A stretch of DNA of 64,000 nt, taken from NCBI RefSeq assembly GCF_900446215.1, contig NZ_UAQZ01000012.1, positions 620,001-684,000 on the forward strand, in the 5' to 3' direction. Position 1 is the stretch's first letter. The number at the start of each line of letters is the position of its first letter. Both the position numbers and the translations under genes were made by a program. Below are positions 45,478 to 53,811 of the stretch, piece by piece. This DNA comes from Burkholderia cenocepacia. Its GTDB lineage: Bacteria > Pseudomonadota > Gammaproteobacteria > Burkholderiales > Burkholderiaceae. Under the pieces are notes generated by a model. The model was not told the origin of the DNA, ran no database searches, and saw only the letters and a program-made list of their open reading frames with translations.

Positions 45478-46005
45478 TCACGCGACGCGCTGATCGAGCC
45501 GGCGGCGCGTGATCGCCTTGATCTGGTTCAGCGCGTAGTCGAGTTCGAAGGCGGTGTCGCGCGCCACCCGGCTTTCCAGTTCGAAGAAGATGCCGGCCTT
45601 CGTGTAGTGGCGCACGCAGATGATGAACGGGAAACCGTGTTGCTCGCGATACGCGCGGTTCATCCGCTGCAGGCGGATTTCCTCGTCGTCGGTCAGCGCG
45701 TCGAGACCGGCGCTCGTCTGTTCGCTGACCGATGCGTGCGTCAGTCCGCCGCCGCGTACCGCCTGTGCCGACAGCTCCGGATGGCGATCGAAGAACGCCT
45801 TTCTCGCGTCGATGCTGCGCGCGCGGATGCTGGCCATCATCGCGTCGTGCAGCGCGTCGACCGACGCGAACGGGCGCGCGGCCCATGCGGCTTCGGCGAC
45901 GTCCGGCGAGTGCTCGAAGATGTCGCCGAGGGCTTGAACGAACTGGTCCTTCGTCATCGCGTTGAGCGCGGCGAGGTGGGTGGTGTCGAGTGGAGTCGAG
46001 GACAT
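45478..46005 (-). CDS. uraD: OHCU decarboxylase UraD
   Basis: 2-oxo-4-hydroxy-4-carboxy-5-ureidoimidazoline decarboxylase, the third enzyme of urate breakdown, giving S-allantoin. It has 175 residues. The catalytic His75 lies in FFDRHPELS, ARPFASVDALHDAMM precedes it, and GFPFIICVRHYTKAGIFFELE near the C-terminal third is diagnostic. It complements the two 5-hydroxyisourate hydrolases 3 kb away. It follows the LysR gene by 149 bp in the same direction; a shared transcript is possible. Confidence 0.93.
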   Translation of the reverse strand: MSSTPLDTTHLAALNAMTKDQFVQALGDIFEHSPDVAEAAWAARPFASVDALHDAMMASIRARSIDARKAFFDRHPELSAQAVRGGGLTHASVSEQTSAGLDALTDDEEIRLQRMNRAYREQHGFPFIICVRHYTKAGIFFELESRVARDTAFELDYALNQIKAITRRRLDQRVA

Positions 46006-46154
46006 CGTCTGCAGGAACCTTCGAGCGGGAATGGAGGTTCCGAGTATAGGAATCGCGCCGGTCCGACCAGAAGTGGGCAAGACCTATTGGCCGTATACCA
46101 GTCGACGCATCGACCCCGCATGCCGGCCGTTGCAGGCCTGCCGCGTGGTGCGCG

Positions 46155-47093
46155 TCACGCGGTGCCGGCGATCGACGTCAGCCGCTCGCCGCTGTCCGAC
46201 AGCAGCCCGCGCAGCCACGCGTGCGCGTTCGAGCGATGCTTGTTCGGATGCCACAGCACGTAGAAGCGCATCAGCGGAAAGTTGAACGGCGCGGGGCGGA
46301 TCAGCAGCGGCAGGCGGCGCGCGTAGTAGGCCGCGAAATGCCGCGCGGTGGTCAGGATCAGGTCGGACTCGCTGACGAGGTACGGCGCGAGACTGAAGTA
46401 CGGGCACGACATCTGCCGGCCGCGGCTCAGGCGCAACGTCGCGAGCGAACTTTCCACGACGCCGCGCTGCGAGCTCGAATAGGGCAGCGGCACCAGGTGC
46501 GACGCATCGATATAGCTTTCGGCGGTCAGCCTGCCGGGCTTCGCGAGCGGATTGTCCTTCGACATCAGGCAGACGATTTCGTCCTCCAGCAGCACGTTCA
46601 TGTGCAGATGCTCGGGCGGCGTCGGCCAGTTGCCGATCACCACGTCGACCTGTCCTTCCGCGAGCGCTTTCTCGTAGTCGTAGTCGGTCCCCATCGGCAG
46701 CGTCACGAGCTTCGCGTTCGGCGCGTGCTGGCGGAACCGCCGCGCCAGGTCCGCGAAGAACGGCGGTGCGAGGTAGTCGGGCATCGCGATCGTGAACGTG
46801 CGGTCGGTGCGCTGCGGATCGAAGGCGTCGTCGGCGCTGAACATCTTGTCGAGCGCGTTGAGCGCGACCCGCGCGTCCTGCGCGAGCTGCAGCGCGCGCT
46901 CGGTGGGTACCATCTCGTTCTTTTCGCGCGTGAGCAGCGGATCGTCGAACAGCTTGCGCAAGCGTTTCAGCGCGCTGCTGAGCGCGGGTTGCGACTGATT
47001 CATCCGGATCGCCGTGCGCGACACGCTGCGTTCCTCGACCAGCGTACAGAGCACGCGAAGCAGGTAGGTGTCGAGCGGGTCGTCGTGGCGCAT
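46155..47093 (-). CDS. LysR-family transcriptional regulator of the purine/urate locus
   Basis: A 312-residue regulator. The N-terminal winged helix (about 8-66) includes RTAIRMNQSQPALSSALKRLRKLFDD, and the effector domain starts near 95 with RTFTIAMPDYLAP. It is divergent from the MFS/HIU hydrolase operon, the classic LysR arrangement, so it probably controls that operon in response to a purine breakdown product. ATG 47093 is preferred to GTG 47123 because it starts close to the helix-turn-helix as usual. Confidence 0.88.
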   Translation of the reverse strand: MRHDDPLDTYLLRVLCTLVEERSVSRTAIRMNQSQPALSSALKRLRKLFDDPLLTREKNEMVPTERALQLAQDARVALNALDKMFSADDAFDPQRTDRTFTIAMPDYLAPPFFADLARRFRQHAPNAKLVTLPMGTDYDYEKALAEGQVDVVIGNWPTPPEHLHMNVLLEDEIVCLMSKDNPLAKPGRLTAESYIDASHLVPLPYSSSQRGVVESSLATLRLSRGRQMSCPYFSLAPYLVSESDLILTTARHFAAYYARRLPLLIRPAPFNFPLMRFYVLWHPNKHRSNAHAWLRGLLSDSGERLTSIAGTA

Positions 47094-47265
47094 GGTGATT
47101 TCGGGTTCGTTGAGCGGCTCCACTTTGCCGTCGAGTGCCGAACGGCGTCAACGGGGCGTGCGGCAATGGCGAGATGGCAGGGAGCGGCGCCGAGCCGGGC
47201 GAAACAACCGCCGCGCATGACGGGTGACGCCCCGCGAAGCGGTACGGGGCGGCCAGCAGCGCGGT

Positions 47266-47286
47266 TTGCTATGGGGCCTATAACAA
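47266..47286. promoter_or_regulatory. Candidate LysR operator
   Basis: TTGCTAT-N7-ATAACAA, a dyad with 6 of 7 matched positions containing T-N11-A spacing, in the 358-bp divergent gap between the LysR gene (ends its start at 47093) and the MFS gene (start 47452). It is the most AT-rich and symmetric site of the gap. Nothing else there stands out. Confidence 0.6.
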
Positions 47287-47451
47287 CCCGCGCCTGTCTG
47301 CTGCGGGAGCCCTGCGATATGGTCGGGCTTCACAACAAGATCACGGCCTTGCAAGCCGCCGATGCTCGACCCGATCCGCCGCATGGCATGGCCGCGGGAC
47401 GGGCGGTCGCGTCGCCGGTGCAGCGCGGCCGCGTCATTTCAGGAGACACCT

Positions 47452-48792
47452 GTGTCGGTCACGGAACAGCATTCGTCAGTCTATTCGGCGGTCGAGCCGA
47501 CGCTCGAGGAGCACGTCTACCGGAAGGTGTCGTGGCGCCTTCTGCCGTTTCTCTGCGCTCTGTGGGTGCTCGCGTGGCTGGACCGCGTGAACATCGGCTT
47601 CGCGAAGCTGCAGATGCTCGATACGCTCAAGTTCAGCGAGGCCGTCTACGGGCTCGGCGCCGGCATCTTCTTTCTCGGCTACTTCTTCTTCGAAGTGCCA
47701 TCGAACGCGTTGCTGCAGAAGATCGGCGCGAAGAAGACCATCATGCGCATCACGATCGGCTGGGGGATCATCTGCATCCTGCAGTCGTTCATCAAGACGC
47801 CGACGCAGTTCTACATCCTGCGCTTTCTGCTCGGCGCATTCGAAGCCGGCTTCTACCCCGGCATCATCCTGTACCTCACCTACTGGTATCCGAGTTCGCG
47901 GCGTGCGAAGGCGTTCGGCACCTTCATGTCGGCGTCGGCGATCGCCGGCGTGTTCGGCGGCCCGCTGGCCGGCAGCATCATGACGTCGCTCGACGGTGCG
48001 CACGGCTTCCACGGCTGGCAATGGCTGTTCGTCATCGAGGGCATCCCGTCGGTGCTGGCGGGCGTCGTCGCGTACTTCTACATGACCGACCGGCCCGAGC
48101 AGGCGACGTGGCTGTCCGTTGCCGAGCAGCAGGTCGTGCGCAACGCGCTGGACGCGGACAAACGCGAGCTCGGCGAGCGCGGCCACGACTGGCGCACGCT
48201 GTTCCGTAATCCGAAGGTGTGGCTGCTGATCGCGATCTTCTTCTGCCTGCTGTGCGCGAACTCCGCGCTGACGTTCTGGATTCCGACGATCATTCGCGAC
48301 TCGGGCTTCGGTGCGACGGTGGTGATCGGCTGGATCGCCGCGCTGGCTTACGTGTTCGGCGCGGCGGGGATGATCCTGAACGGCGCGCGTTCCGACCGGA
48401 ACCAGGAAGTGCGCTGGCATTTCGCGGTGCCCGCCGGATGCGGCGCACTGGCGATGGCGGCGATGGCTGTGCTGCTCGGGATGCCCGGTGTCGCGCCTGC
48501 GTTCACGATCGCCGCGATGATCATCGCGCTGGCCGGCACGATGAGCGCGATTCCGGTGTTCTGGCAATTGCCGAACCTGTATCTGGCGGGCAGTGCGGCG
48601 GCGATCGGCGTCGCGCTGATCAATTCGGTATCGAACCTCGCCGGCTTCGGTGCGCCGTACGTGCTCGGGCTCGTCAAGAGCGCGACCGGCAGTCTCGCGC
48701 CGGGCCTCTACCTCGTCGCGGCGATCGAGCTGATGGCCGCCGTCCTGGTCGTGACCGCCATCGTGCAGGCCCGCAAGTCGAAGGAGTCCTGA
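47452..48792 (+). CDS. MFS transporter, anion:cation symporter (phthalate permease-like) family
   Basis: A 446-residue, 12-segment permease. WVLAWLDRVNIGFAKLQM near residue 37 is the ACS-family helix-1 signature, and LRFLLGAFEAGFYPGIILYLTYWYP near 123 is typical of this group. The gene is followed after 2 bp by the exported hydroxyisourate hydrolase, so the substrate is probably urate, hydroxyisourate, allantoin or a related purine product. GTG 47452 is used because CAGGAG lies 8 bp upstream and the product begins MSVTEQHSS. Confidence 0.88.
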   Translation: MSVTEQHSSVYSAVEPTLEEHVYRKVSWRLLPFLCALWVLAWLDRVNIGFAKLQMLDTLKFSEAVYGLGAGIFFLGYFFFEVPSNALLQKIGAKKTIMRITIGWGIICILQSFIKTPTQFYILRFLLGAFEAGFYPGIILYLTYWYPSSRRAKAFGTFMSASAIAGVFGGPLAGSIMTSLDGAHGFHGWQWLFVIEGIPSVLAGVVAYFYMTDRPEQATWLSVAEQQVVRNALDADKRELGERGHDWRTLFRNPKVWLLIAIFFCLLCANSALTFWIPTIIRDSGFGATVVIGWIAALAYVFGAAGMILNGARSDRNQEVRWHFAVPAGCGALAMAAMAVLLGMPGVAPAFTIAAMIIALAGTMSAIPVFWQLPNLYLAGSAAAIGVALINSVSNLAGFGAPYVLGLVKSATGSLAPGLYLVAAIELMAAVLVVTAIVQARKSKES

Positions 48793-48794
48793 TC

Positions 48795-49316
48795 ATGAGC
48801 GACATCATCAAGCGTGAGCGCCGGCAGTTCGTGATGGCGTCGATGGCCGCGGCCGGCGGCGTGCTGCTGGCCGGCCGTGTACAGGCCGCGACGCTGCCGG
48901 CGGGGCAGGGCGATGCCTTGCAACCCGCGCAGGCTGCCGATCCGATTTCGCAGCATGGCGAGAGCCCGCGGCTGACCATCCACCTGCTCGATACCTACCA
49001 TGGTGCGCCGGCAGTCGGCATGCACGTCGAGTTTTCGCGGATCGAGAAGGGCGAACCCGTGTCGATCCGCACCGCAGTCCTCAACCGGAGCGGACGGACC
49101 GACGCACCGTTGCTGATCGGCGATACGTACGTGGCCGGCGACTACGAGCTGCTGATGCGTGTCGACGATTACTTCCGGACGAAGGGCGTGCGGTTGCCGT
49201 CGCCGGCGTTCCTGTCCGAGGTGCCGATCCGCTTCCGCATCACCGATGCATCGGTGCGGCTGCATCTGCCTGTGCAGTTCGGGCCGTGGAACTACACGTA
49301 CTACCGCGGCAGCTGA
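48795..49316 (+). CDS. Exported 5-hydroxyisourate hydrolase / transthyretin-like protein
   Basis: A 173-residue protein. The N-terminus has RERRQFVMASMAAAGGVLLAG, resembling a twin-arginine signal with cleavage after VQA near residue 33. The mature part (from about 59) has LTIHLLDT, SGRTDAPLL, RLHLPVQFGPW and the C-terminal YYRGS. The His, Arg and His plus terminal Y-R-G-S used for catalysis by HIU hydrolases are therefore all kept. It would hydrolyse 5-hydroxyisourate to OHCU outside the cytoplasm. It lies 2 bp after the MFS gene. Confidence 0.85.
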   Translation: MSDIIKRERRQFVMASMAAAGGVLLAGRVQAATLPAGQGDALQPAQAADPISQHGESPRLTIHLLDTYHGAPAVGMHVEFSRIEKGEPVSIRTAVLNRSGRTDAPLLIGDTYVAGDYELLMRVDDYFRTKGVRLPSPAFLSEVPIRFRITDASVRLHLPVQFGPWNYTYYRGS

Positions 49317-49363
49317 GCGGCAGGTTCTTTGCGGATTCCCCCGACCCGAATTGGAGCAAGCGA

Positions 49364-49699
49364 ATGGCTGGCATCAGCACCCATGTTCTCGACCTGACGA
49401 CCGGCAAGCCGATCGGCGGCGTGCCGATCGAGCTCTACGACCTGAGCGTGACGCCGCCGCGTCTGCTGAAGCGGACGGTCAGCAACGCCGACGGGCGCAC
49501 CGACGCGCCGATGTTGAGCAGCGAAGCAGCCCGGGCCGGGCAGTTCGAACTGCGTTTCTCGATCGGCACGCATTTCAACGACGCGAGCGCGCTGTCCGAC
49601 GTCGTGCCGATCCGTTTCACCGTATTCGATCCGGCACAGCACTATCACGTGCCGCTGCTCTGCTCGCCGTGGTCGTTCTCGACGTACCGCGGCAGTTGA
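49364..49699 (+). CDS. 5-hydroxyisourate hydrolase (cytoplasmic, PucM/HiuH)
   Basis: Transthyretin-fold enzyme of 111 residues that opens 5-hydroxyisourate to OHCU, the substrate of UraD. ISTHVLDLTTGKP (His7), NADGRTDAPM (Arg45), HYHVPLLCSPW (His93/95) and the terminal STYRGS are the catalytic signatures. It has no signal peptide, unlike its upstream paralog. ATG 49364 gives the normal MAGISTHVLD start. Confidence 0.93.
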   Translation: MAGISTHVLDLTTGKPIGGVPIELYDLSVTPPRLLKRTVSNADGRTDAPMLSSEAARAGQFELRFSIGTHFNDASALSDVVPIRFTVFDPAQHYHVPLLCSPWSFSTYRGS

Positions 49700-49721
49700 C
49701 CTCACCTGAATGGAGAAGCCG

Positions 49722-50189
49722 ATGTCTCATACCGAAACCTACCTCGTCGATTCGATCCGTCTCGCGATGGAGAACGTGCGCGAACGCAAGACCTGGCCGT
49801 TCGGCGCCGTGCTCGTGCGCGACGGCAAGGTGCTCGCGCGTTCGGTCAACGAAGTGGAGGCGACGTGCGACCCGAGCGCGCATGCCGAGATGCAGGCCGT
49901 GCGTGCCGCCAGCAAGGCGCTCGGCAGCACCGATTTGAGCGGCGCGGTGATGTACGCGAGCGGGTATCCGTGTTCGATGTGCCTGTCGGCGATGTATCTG
50001 GCGGGCGTCAGCGAGGTGTATTACGCGTATTCGAACGAGGACGGCGAGCCGTACGACCTGTCGGCCGCGCGCGGGTATGTAGAGATTGCGCGGCCGCTGC
50101 ATGAGCGCGAGATGAAGCTGGTTTATCACCGTGCGCGTGATGACGGGCCCGATCTGTACGAGGCCTGGCAAGTGGCGCAGGGTAGCTGA
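49722..50189 (+). CDS. Nucleoside deaminase, guanine deaminase-like
   Basis: Zinc-dependent CDA-fold deaminase of 155 residues. The zinc ligands are His54 of SAHAEMQ with catalytic Glu56, and Cys84/Cys87 of GYPCSMCLSA. The overall form resembles bacterial guanine deaminases of the GuaD/YkfK-like small type, converting guanine to xanthine, which fits a purine catabolic operon. ATG 49722 has GGAGAAG upstream; ATG 49710 would add four residues. It is the last gene of the operon, before a terminator. Confidence 0.85.
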   Translation: MSHTETYLVDSIRLAMENVRERKTWPFGAVLVRDGKVLARSVNEVEATCDPSAHAEMQAVRAASKALGSTDLSGAVMYASGYPCSMCLSAMYLAGVSEVYYAYSNEDGEPYDLSAARGYVEIARPLHEREMKLVYHRARDDGPDLYEAWQVAQGS

Positions 50190-50258
50190 GCGATCGGCTC
50201 GCGCGACGCAAGGTTGACCGGTGCCGGCGCTGACGGCGCACTCCCTGGCACTGGTTTT

Positions 50259-50299
50259 AGGACACGCTTTCCCGGTGACGGAGGGCGTGTCCTTTTTTC
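50259..50299 (+). terminator. Intrinsic terminator after the purine operon
   Basis: The 9-bp stem AGGACACGC/GCGTGTCCT (50259-50267 with 50285-50293) is followed by a T tract. It lies 70 bp after the deaminase stop. The rest of the 375-bp gap to the next gene shows no other feature. Confidence 0.85.
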
Positions 50300-50564
50300 T
50301 TGGTGCGGACCGTGAGTGCACGGCCATGTCTCGCTGCGGGGCGATTGAGTAGAATCGCTGACGCAGCCGGCATGGCTGGACGTGTCAGACGCGCGCGCAG
50401 CATGATGACAATGAACCGTGCGCGTTTTCAGTTCAACTGGAACGACAAGAAGCGGTAACGGCCGACATGGCGCTTCATGTTCCTCCGGTGGTTGCTTTCG
50501 CAACGGTCGTGAGAAATGATGCGTCGGCTTGAACCACGATCAATGGCGTTTGGAGAGAAAAGCC

Positions 50565-50897
50565 ATGAGTGAAACGATTTCCGTGCGCCGCAAGGTCGGC
50601 AGCAGCCCGGCCATGCTCGCGCTGGCCGAGTGCGTGATCGCCGGTATCGCCGGCATGTCGATCGTGGATGATTCGGGGAGCTTTGCCGGTTCGTCGGGAT
50701 TCGGCGCGATCGGCGCGGCGCTGGCGGTCGTGGCCCTGTGCGGCGTCGTTTCGCTCGGTGGGCTCGTTTGGGCGATAGGTGCGTTGCTCCACGCGAACGG
50801 CGATGCTGGAGCGGATGCAAGGCCGGCGTATTGCGCGATCGTGCTTCACGGTTTGCTGTGTCTGCCCATTCTCGTCGTGATTCTTGCTGCAAGGTAG
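50565..50897 (+). CDS. Small hypothetical membrane protein
   Basis: A 110-residue protein with three likely membrane segments (about 20-36, 47-73 and 88-108). The short N-terminus is MSETISVRRKVGSS. I do not recognise a family. ATG 50565 has TGGAGAGAA 7-15 bp upstream, better than the in-frame start at 50529. It is the last chromosomal gene before the attachment repeat at 51092. Confidence 0.6.
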   Translation: MSETISVRRKVGSSPAMLALAECVIAGIAGMSIVDDSGSFAGSSGFGAIGAALAVVALCGVVSLGGLVWAIGALLHANGDAGADARPAYCAIVLHGLLCLPILVVILAAR

Positions 50898-51091
50898 AGG
50901 CGGCGTGCGCGAGGCGGCTGGAGCAGGCGCCGGATTTTTCGTCACGAACGAGCGATTGGGTGATCTTGCGACGGACGAGCGACGGAAATGCTTCGCCACT
51001 CACATTCAGGGGCGGATATCGCTGGAAGGGGGGAGATTCGGCGGCTGCCGGAAACCCAGTGAGCTTTGCGCGGCAAGGGTTTGAGAAGGAC

Positions 51092-51117
51092 TGGAGCGGG
51101 CGATGGGAATCGAACCC
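51092..51117. repeat. Distal attachment repeat (attL) of the integrative element
   Basis: 26 bp identical to 57432-57457, covering CCA, the 3' acceptor strand and T-arm of tRNA-Gly on the minus strand. The match breaks at 51118 (T against A), so no tRNA is formed here. The 312-bp interval 50898-51209 contains this site and a stem-loop at 51160-51183 (CCAGTGGGCG/CGCCCGCTGG, one G-T pair). Confidence 0.92.
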
Positions 51118-51209
51118 TCGCGTCGAACACTACGCAAACCATTGATTACAAAGGAACATCCAGTGGGCGACTTCGCCCGCTGGAACCAACAAATGTAGCG
51201 CGGAGTATA

Positions 51210-51923
51210 TCAGACCGTCGGCGCTGTGCTGGCGTCTACCTGTTGCCGCATGTTCGCCGCTTCGATCCGTTCGAGCAGTCGGCAGAGTTGGCCTCGGTGC
51301 CACTGACCGCCGTTCGCCGTCTTGATGCCAAGAGCGTTCAGCTCGGCCACCATGTCACGCTGAGAGAGGTTCCGCGCCCGGAATCCTGCCACCATGCCTG
51401 CCAGCTTCACTGCAAAGGCGTCGGCGGCGCGCTGGCGGGCTTCCACGTTCGGCTTGAGGTTCGCGGCTCCTGCCGTTCCGAGTTTCACGCCACGCGCCTT
51501 TGCTGCCGCCAGAGCGTCCTTTGTCCGCTTGCTGATCTGATCGCGTTCCCACTCGGCCATCACGGCGTGCATCTGGATCATGACCTTGTTCGCTTGCGGC
51601 ATGTCAGCGGCTACGAAGTCGCATCCGGTTTCCAGGAGGCCCGACACGAAATGCACGTTGCGGGCGAGCCGGTCGAGCTTCGCAATGATGAGCGTCGCGC
51701 CACGGCGCTTGCACAGTTCAAGCGCGGCACGAAGCTGCGGACGCTTCGCCAACGCGTCAGCGCCCTTGCCGGTCTCTGTCTCCGTGAACTCGCCCACCAG
51801 TTCCCATTCGCCACCATTCAGGTAGCGGGCAACCGCTTCGCGCTGTGCGTCGAGACCCAAACCGGACGCGCCCTGACGCGCCGTGCTGACGCGGTAGTAA
51901 GCGACGAATTTCCCTTGTGCCAT
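51210..51923 (-). CDS. Serine recombinase (resolvase/invertase family)
   Basis: A 237-residue small serine recombinase. The nucleophile Ser13 lies in AYYRVSTARQ; IIAKLDRLARN near 77-87 carries the catalytic Arg residues, and VMIQMHAVMAEWERDQISKRTK leads into the dimer helix. The C-terminal part (about 185-225, NLSQRDMVAELNALGIKT) is the DNA-binding helix-turn-helix. ATG 51923 has AGGAGGATG directly upstream. It is divergent from the gene at 52070. It may resolve element multimers or move DNA independently of the tyrosine integrase. Confidence 0.9.
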   Translation of the reverse strand: MAQGKFVAYYRVSTARQGASGLGLDAQREAVARYLNGGEWELVGEFTETETGKGADALAKRPQLRAALELCKRRGATLIIAKLDRLARNVHFVSGLLETGCDFVAADMPQANKVMIQMHAVMAEWERDQISKRTKDALAAAKARGVKLGTAGAANLKPNVEARQRAADAFAVKLAGMVAGFRARNLSQRDMVAELNALGIKTANGGQWHRGQLCRLLERIEAANMRQQVDASTAPTV

Positions 51924-52010
51924 TTCATCCTCCTGCAAGCGGCCTCACGACGAGACGAACGTTTAATGTGAGGCCAGTATAACCGAAAACGACCTAATTC
52001 AAATCAAATA

Positions 52011-52039
52011 TTGAATAGTTTTTGAGTAGTGTGTAGAAT
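52011..52039 (+). promoter_or_regulatory. Sigma-70-type promoter of the plus-strand cargo operon
   Basis: -35 TTGAAT (52011-52016), a 17-bp spacer, and -10 TAGAAT (52034-52039). It lies about 30 bp upstream of the GTG at 52070, in an AT-rich divergent region facing the serine recombinase gene. Confidence 0.7.
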
Positions 52040-52069
52040 AGCTCTATCGAAAAATTGAAGGAGCAGGAC

Positions 52070-52543
52070 GTGGAACTTTTGAACAGCAAGGCGGCAGCGG
52101 AATGGTTGAATGAGGCCCTGCCGGGGCAGTCGGTTGGATATTGGCAACGCTGGCTGACTAATAATCGCAGTCAAACGAGGCGTGTCCCGTATCGCATCCC
52201 ATTCCAAACGGTAGTGGGCTTCAAGGCGGCTCACTATGTCGTGGATGAGCTTGCCCGGTTTGTCGAGTTCGAGAAGCAACGGCAGCTCGGCAGCGTCACG
52301 CTCACAGGACGCGCGGCTGAAGTCATGCGCGCGTATGGCATCGGGGAGAAGGGCGGCAGCACGACCGGCAGAAAGCTGAAGGTGTCCGGTATCCACCCGC
52401 AGGTGGACGAGGACGGGAAGCCATATGTCCAGCTAATCACCGATGACCCTCTGATGGTCTACCGGATCGAGGTGGCGGACGCGGTTGCCGTCCTGAAAGA
52501 ACTGTCAGCAGCCGTTGACGTTTGCAAACGAGCTACGGCGTGA
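52070..52543 (+). CDS. Element-encoded hypothetical protein with possible N-terminal DNA-binding domain
   Basis: A 157-residue protein. Residues about 1-70 (LLNSKAAAEWLNEALP, then RRVPYRIPFQTVVGFKAAHYVVDELARFVEFEK) look like an excisionase or MerR-type winged helix used by element regulators. The C-terminal part (YVQLITDDPLMVYRIEVADAVAVLKEL) is unassigned. GTG 52070 follows AAGGAG; TTG 52055 is an alternative. It opens a three-gene unit in an element that would otherwise lack an excision factor. A regulator or excisionase role is inference. Confidence 0.6.
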   Translation: MELLNSKAAAEWLNEALPGQSVGYWQRWLTNNRSQTRRVPYRIPFQTVVGFKAAHYVVDELARFVEFEKQRQLGSVTLTGRAAEVMRAYGIGEKGGSTTGRKLKVSGIHPQVDEDGKPYVQLITDDPLMVYRIEVADAVAVLKELSAAVDVCKRATA

Positions 52544-52553
52544 GGGGGAAAGC

Positions 52554-52901
52554 ATGAAGGTCAAGGAAACCATCTATCCAGCGGGCGAAACCGCCGTGAT
52601 TCTGCGCGACTTCCTCGGCGCGATGCGGTCGTGGGATGACGCTCTCGCCGACATGCGCAAGGGCAAGACCGATGTGTGCGGTCATGTGCTGACGCCTGCC
52701 GTGCGATACCACGACGGGCGCGCGTGGCGTCCAATGTATGCAAGCAGTGCAATCAAAGCGTTTATCAAGGCCGTCCACGCATCGACAACGCTTGCGGTCG
52801 CGAAGCAAGCGCCGCAGGGCATCGTTGTCGAATTCGATCCTGACGTCAACTGGCGGCATCAGAAAATCGCAACCGCTCCGGCTCTGGCCGCGCGCACATA
52901 G
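52554..52901 (+). CDS. Element-encoded hypothetical protein
   Basis: A 115-residue protein with no domain I recognise. The sequence contains AVILRDFLGAMRSWDDALADMRKG and VRYHDGRAWRPMYASSAIKAFIKAV, and is mixed charged with no signal or membrane segment. It lies 10 bp after the previous gene with GAGGGGG upstream of the ATG, and 4 bp before the next, so it is part of the same transcript. Confidence 0.6.
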   Translation: MKVKETIYPAGETAVILRDFLGAMRSWDDALADMRKGKTDVCGHVLTPAVRYHDGRAWRPMYASSAIKAFIKAVHASTTLAVAKQAPQGIVVEFDPDVNWRHQKIATAPALAART

Positions 52902-52905
52902 CATC

Positions 52906-53811
52906 ATGGTCGCGCTTCAGAACTTCCGGCGAAAGGCTTGTGTGGACTGGTTGGACGTGAGGCTTCGCACCTCACGTCCGACACAGTTCCAGCACGTCCA
53001 ATCCGCGCTCGACGCAGCGGGTGCGGGGAAGCTCTACGTCCTCGCTATTGACGATGGCCCCGGTGGTGTAGCGGATACGTTCGTTGTGCGCGCAACCGAC
53101 AGGTTGGCGAACAACTACGCGGCACTCAGTAAGGTATTGGCGGAATTCGCGGCACCGTATCCGCTCACCCACGAACCGGAAATCGTAGCGATTGAGGTCG
53201 CGTGCGACTTCCTGCATACCGGAGAGGTGGAGCGCGACGCATCAACTATCGAAATGACCCGTCGCCTGCAATCGAGCTTGCTGACGGACGGAAGCAAACC
53301 CCGTCAGTTCGATCCTCAAGTCTGGGCCAATCGCTTCATGGATGTGCGGGGAGCGCGGCTAGACCCGCTTCTAAATTATCGCGAAGGCAACAAAGGGGAT
53401 GACGTGTCGTGGCAGTGCTACTGGAAGCGCACGGATGGCGGCCAACCGCTTCCGCCGAACGAATGGCGCGCACGCGTCGAGGTCACCTTGCAAGGCGATG
53501 CACTCAAGAGCACTGGCTTAGTCAAGCTGGCGGACCTTGATGGATACAAGTTCACGAACCTTGCGCGCTTCTTCCGGTTCCGCATGCCCATTGATCCCGA
53601 GATACAAGCCAAAGGGGATCGGTTCAAGCTGGAGGCGATCAAGATCAACAGGCGCTTGAAAGACGCAACGCCGGAACGCGGCCTGCACAGCTTCCGGTCA
53701 GTAGGGCAGCGCGACAAGAAGCAACGCCTACGAAGCGAGAGCAGCCACCTGCAAGCGGACGACGAGCTTCAGCGCGCGGTAAAGGATGCCTTGCGCCACC
53801 TGAAGCCCTGA
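52906..53811 (+). CDS. Possible rolling-circle replication initiator (tentative)
   Basis: A 301-residue protein. The layout recalls plasmid or filamentous-phage replication initiators of the Rep_trans or gene II type: an N-terminal WLDVRL strand, an acidic segment EIVAIEVACDFLHTGEV near 85-101, WQCYWKRTD near 170, and ARVEVTLQGDAL near 185 followed by a basic C-terminus. I cannot point to a certain catalytic Tyr motif, so the assignment is weak. It lies last in the three-gene unit, directly upstream of a strongly structured non-coding region, which would suit a replication origin. Otherwise it is a hypothetical protein. Confidence 0.4.
   Translation: MVALQNFRRKACVDWLDVRLRTSRPTQFQHVQSALDAAGAGKLYVLAIDDGPGGVADTFVVRATDRLANNYAALSKVLAEFAAPYPLTHEPEIVAIEVACDFLHTGEVERDASTIEMTRRLQSSLLTDGSKPRQFDPQVWANRFMDVRGARLDPLLNYREGNKGDDVSWQCYWKRTDGGQPLPPNEWRARVEVTLQGDALKSTGLVKLADLDGYKFTNLARFFRFRMPIDPEIQAKGDRFKLEAIKINRRLKDATPERGLHSFRSVGQRDKKQRLRSESSHLQADDELQRAVKDALRHLKP

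Noticed and set aside
51092-51117. Second tRNA-Gly gene
   Set aside because: Only the 26-bp 3' end matches; no anticodon arm or acceptor 5' strand follows, so it is an attachment repeat.
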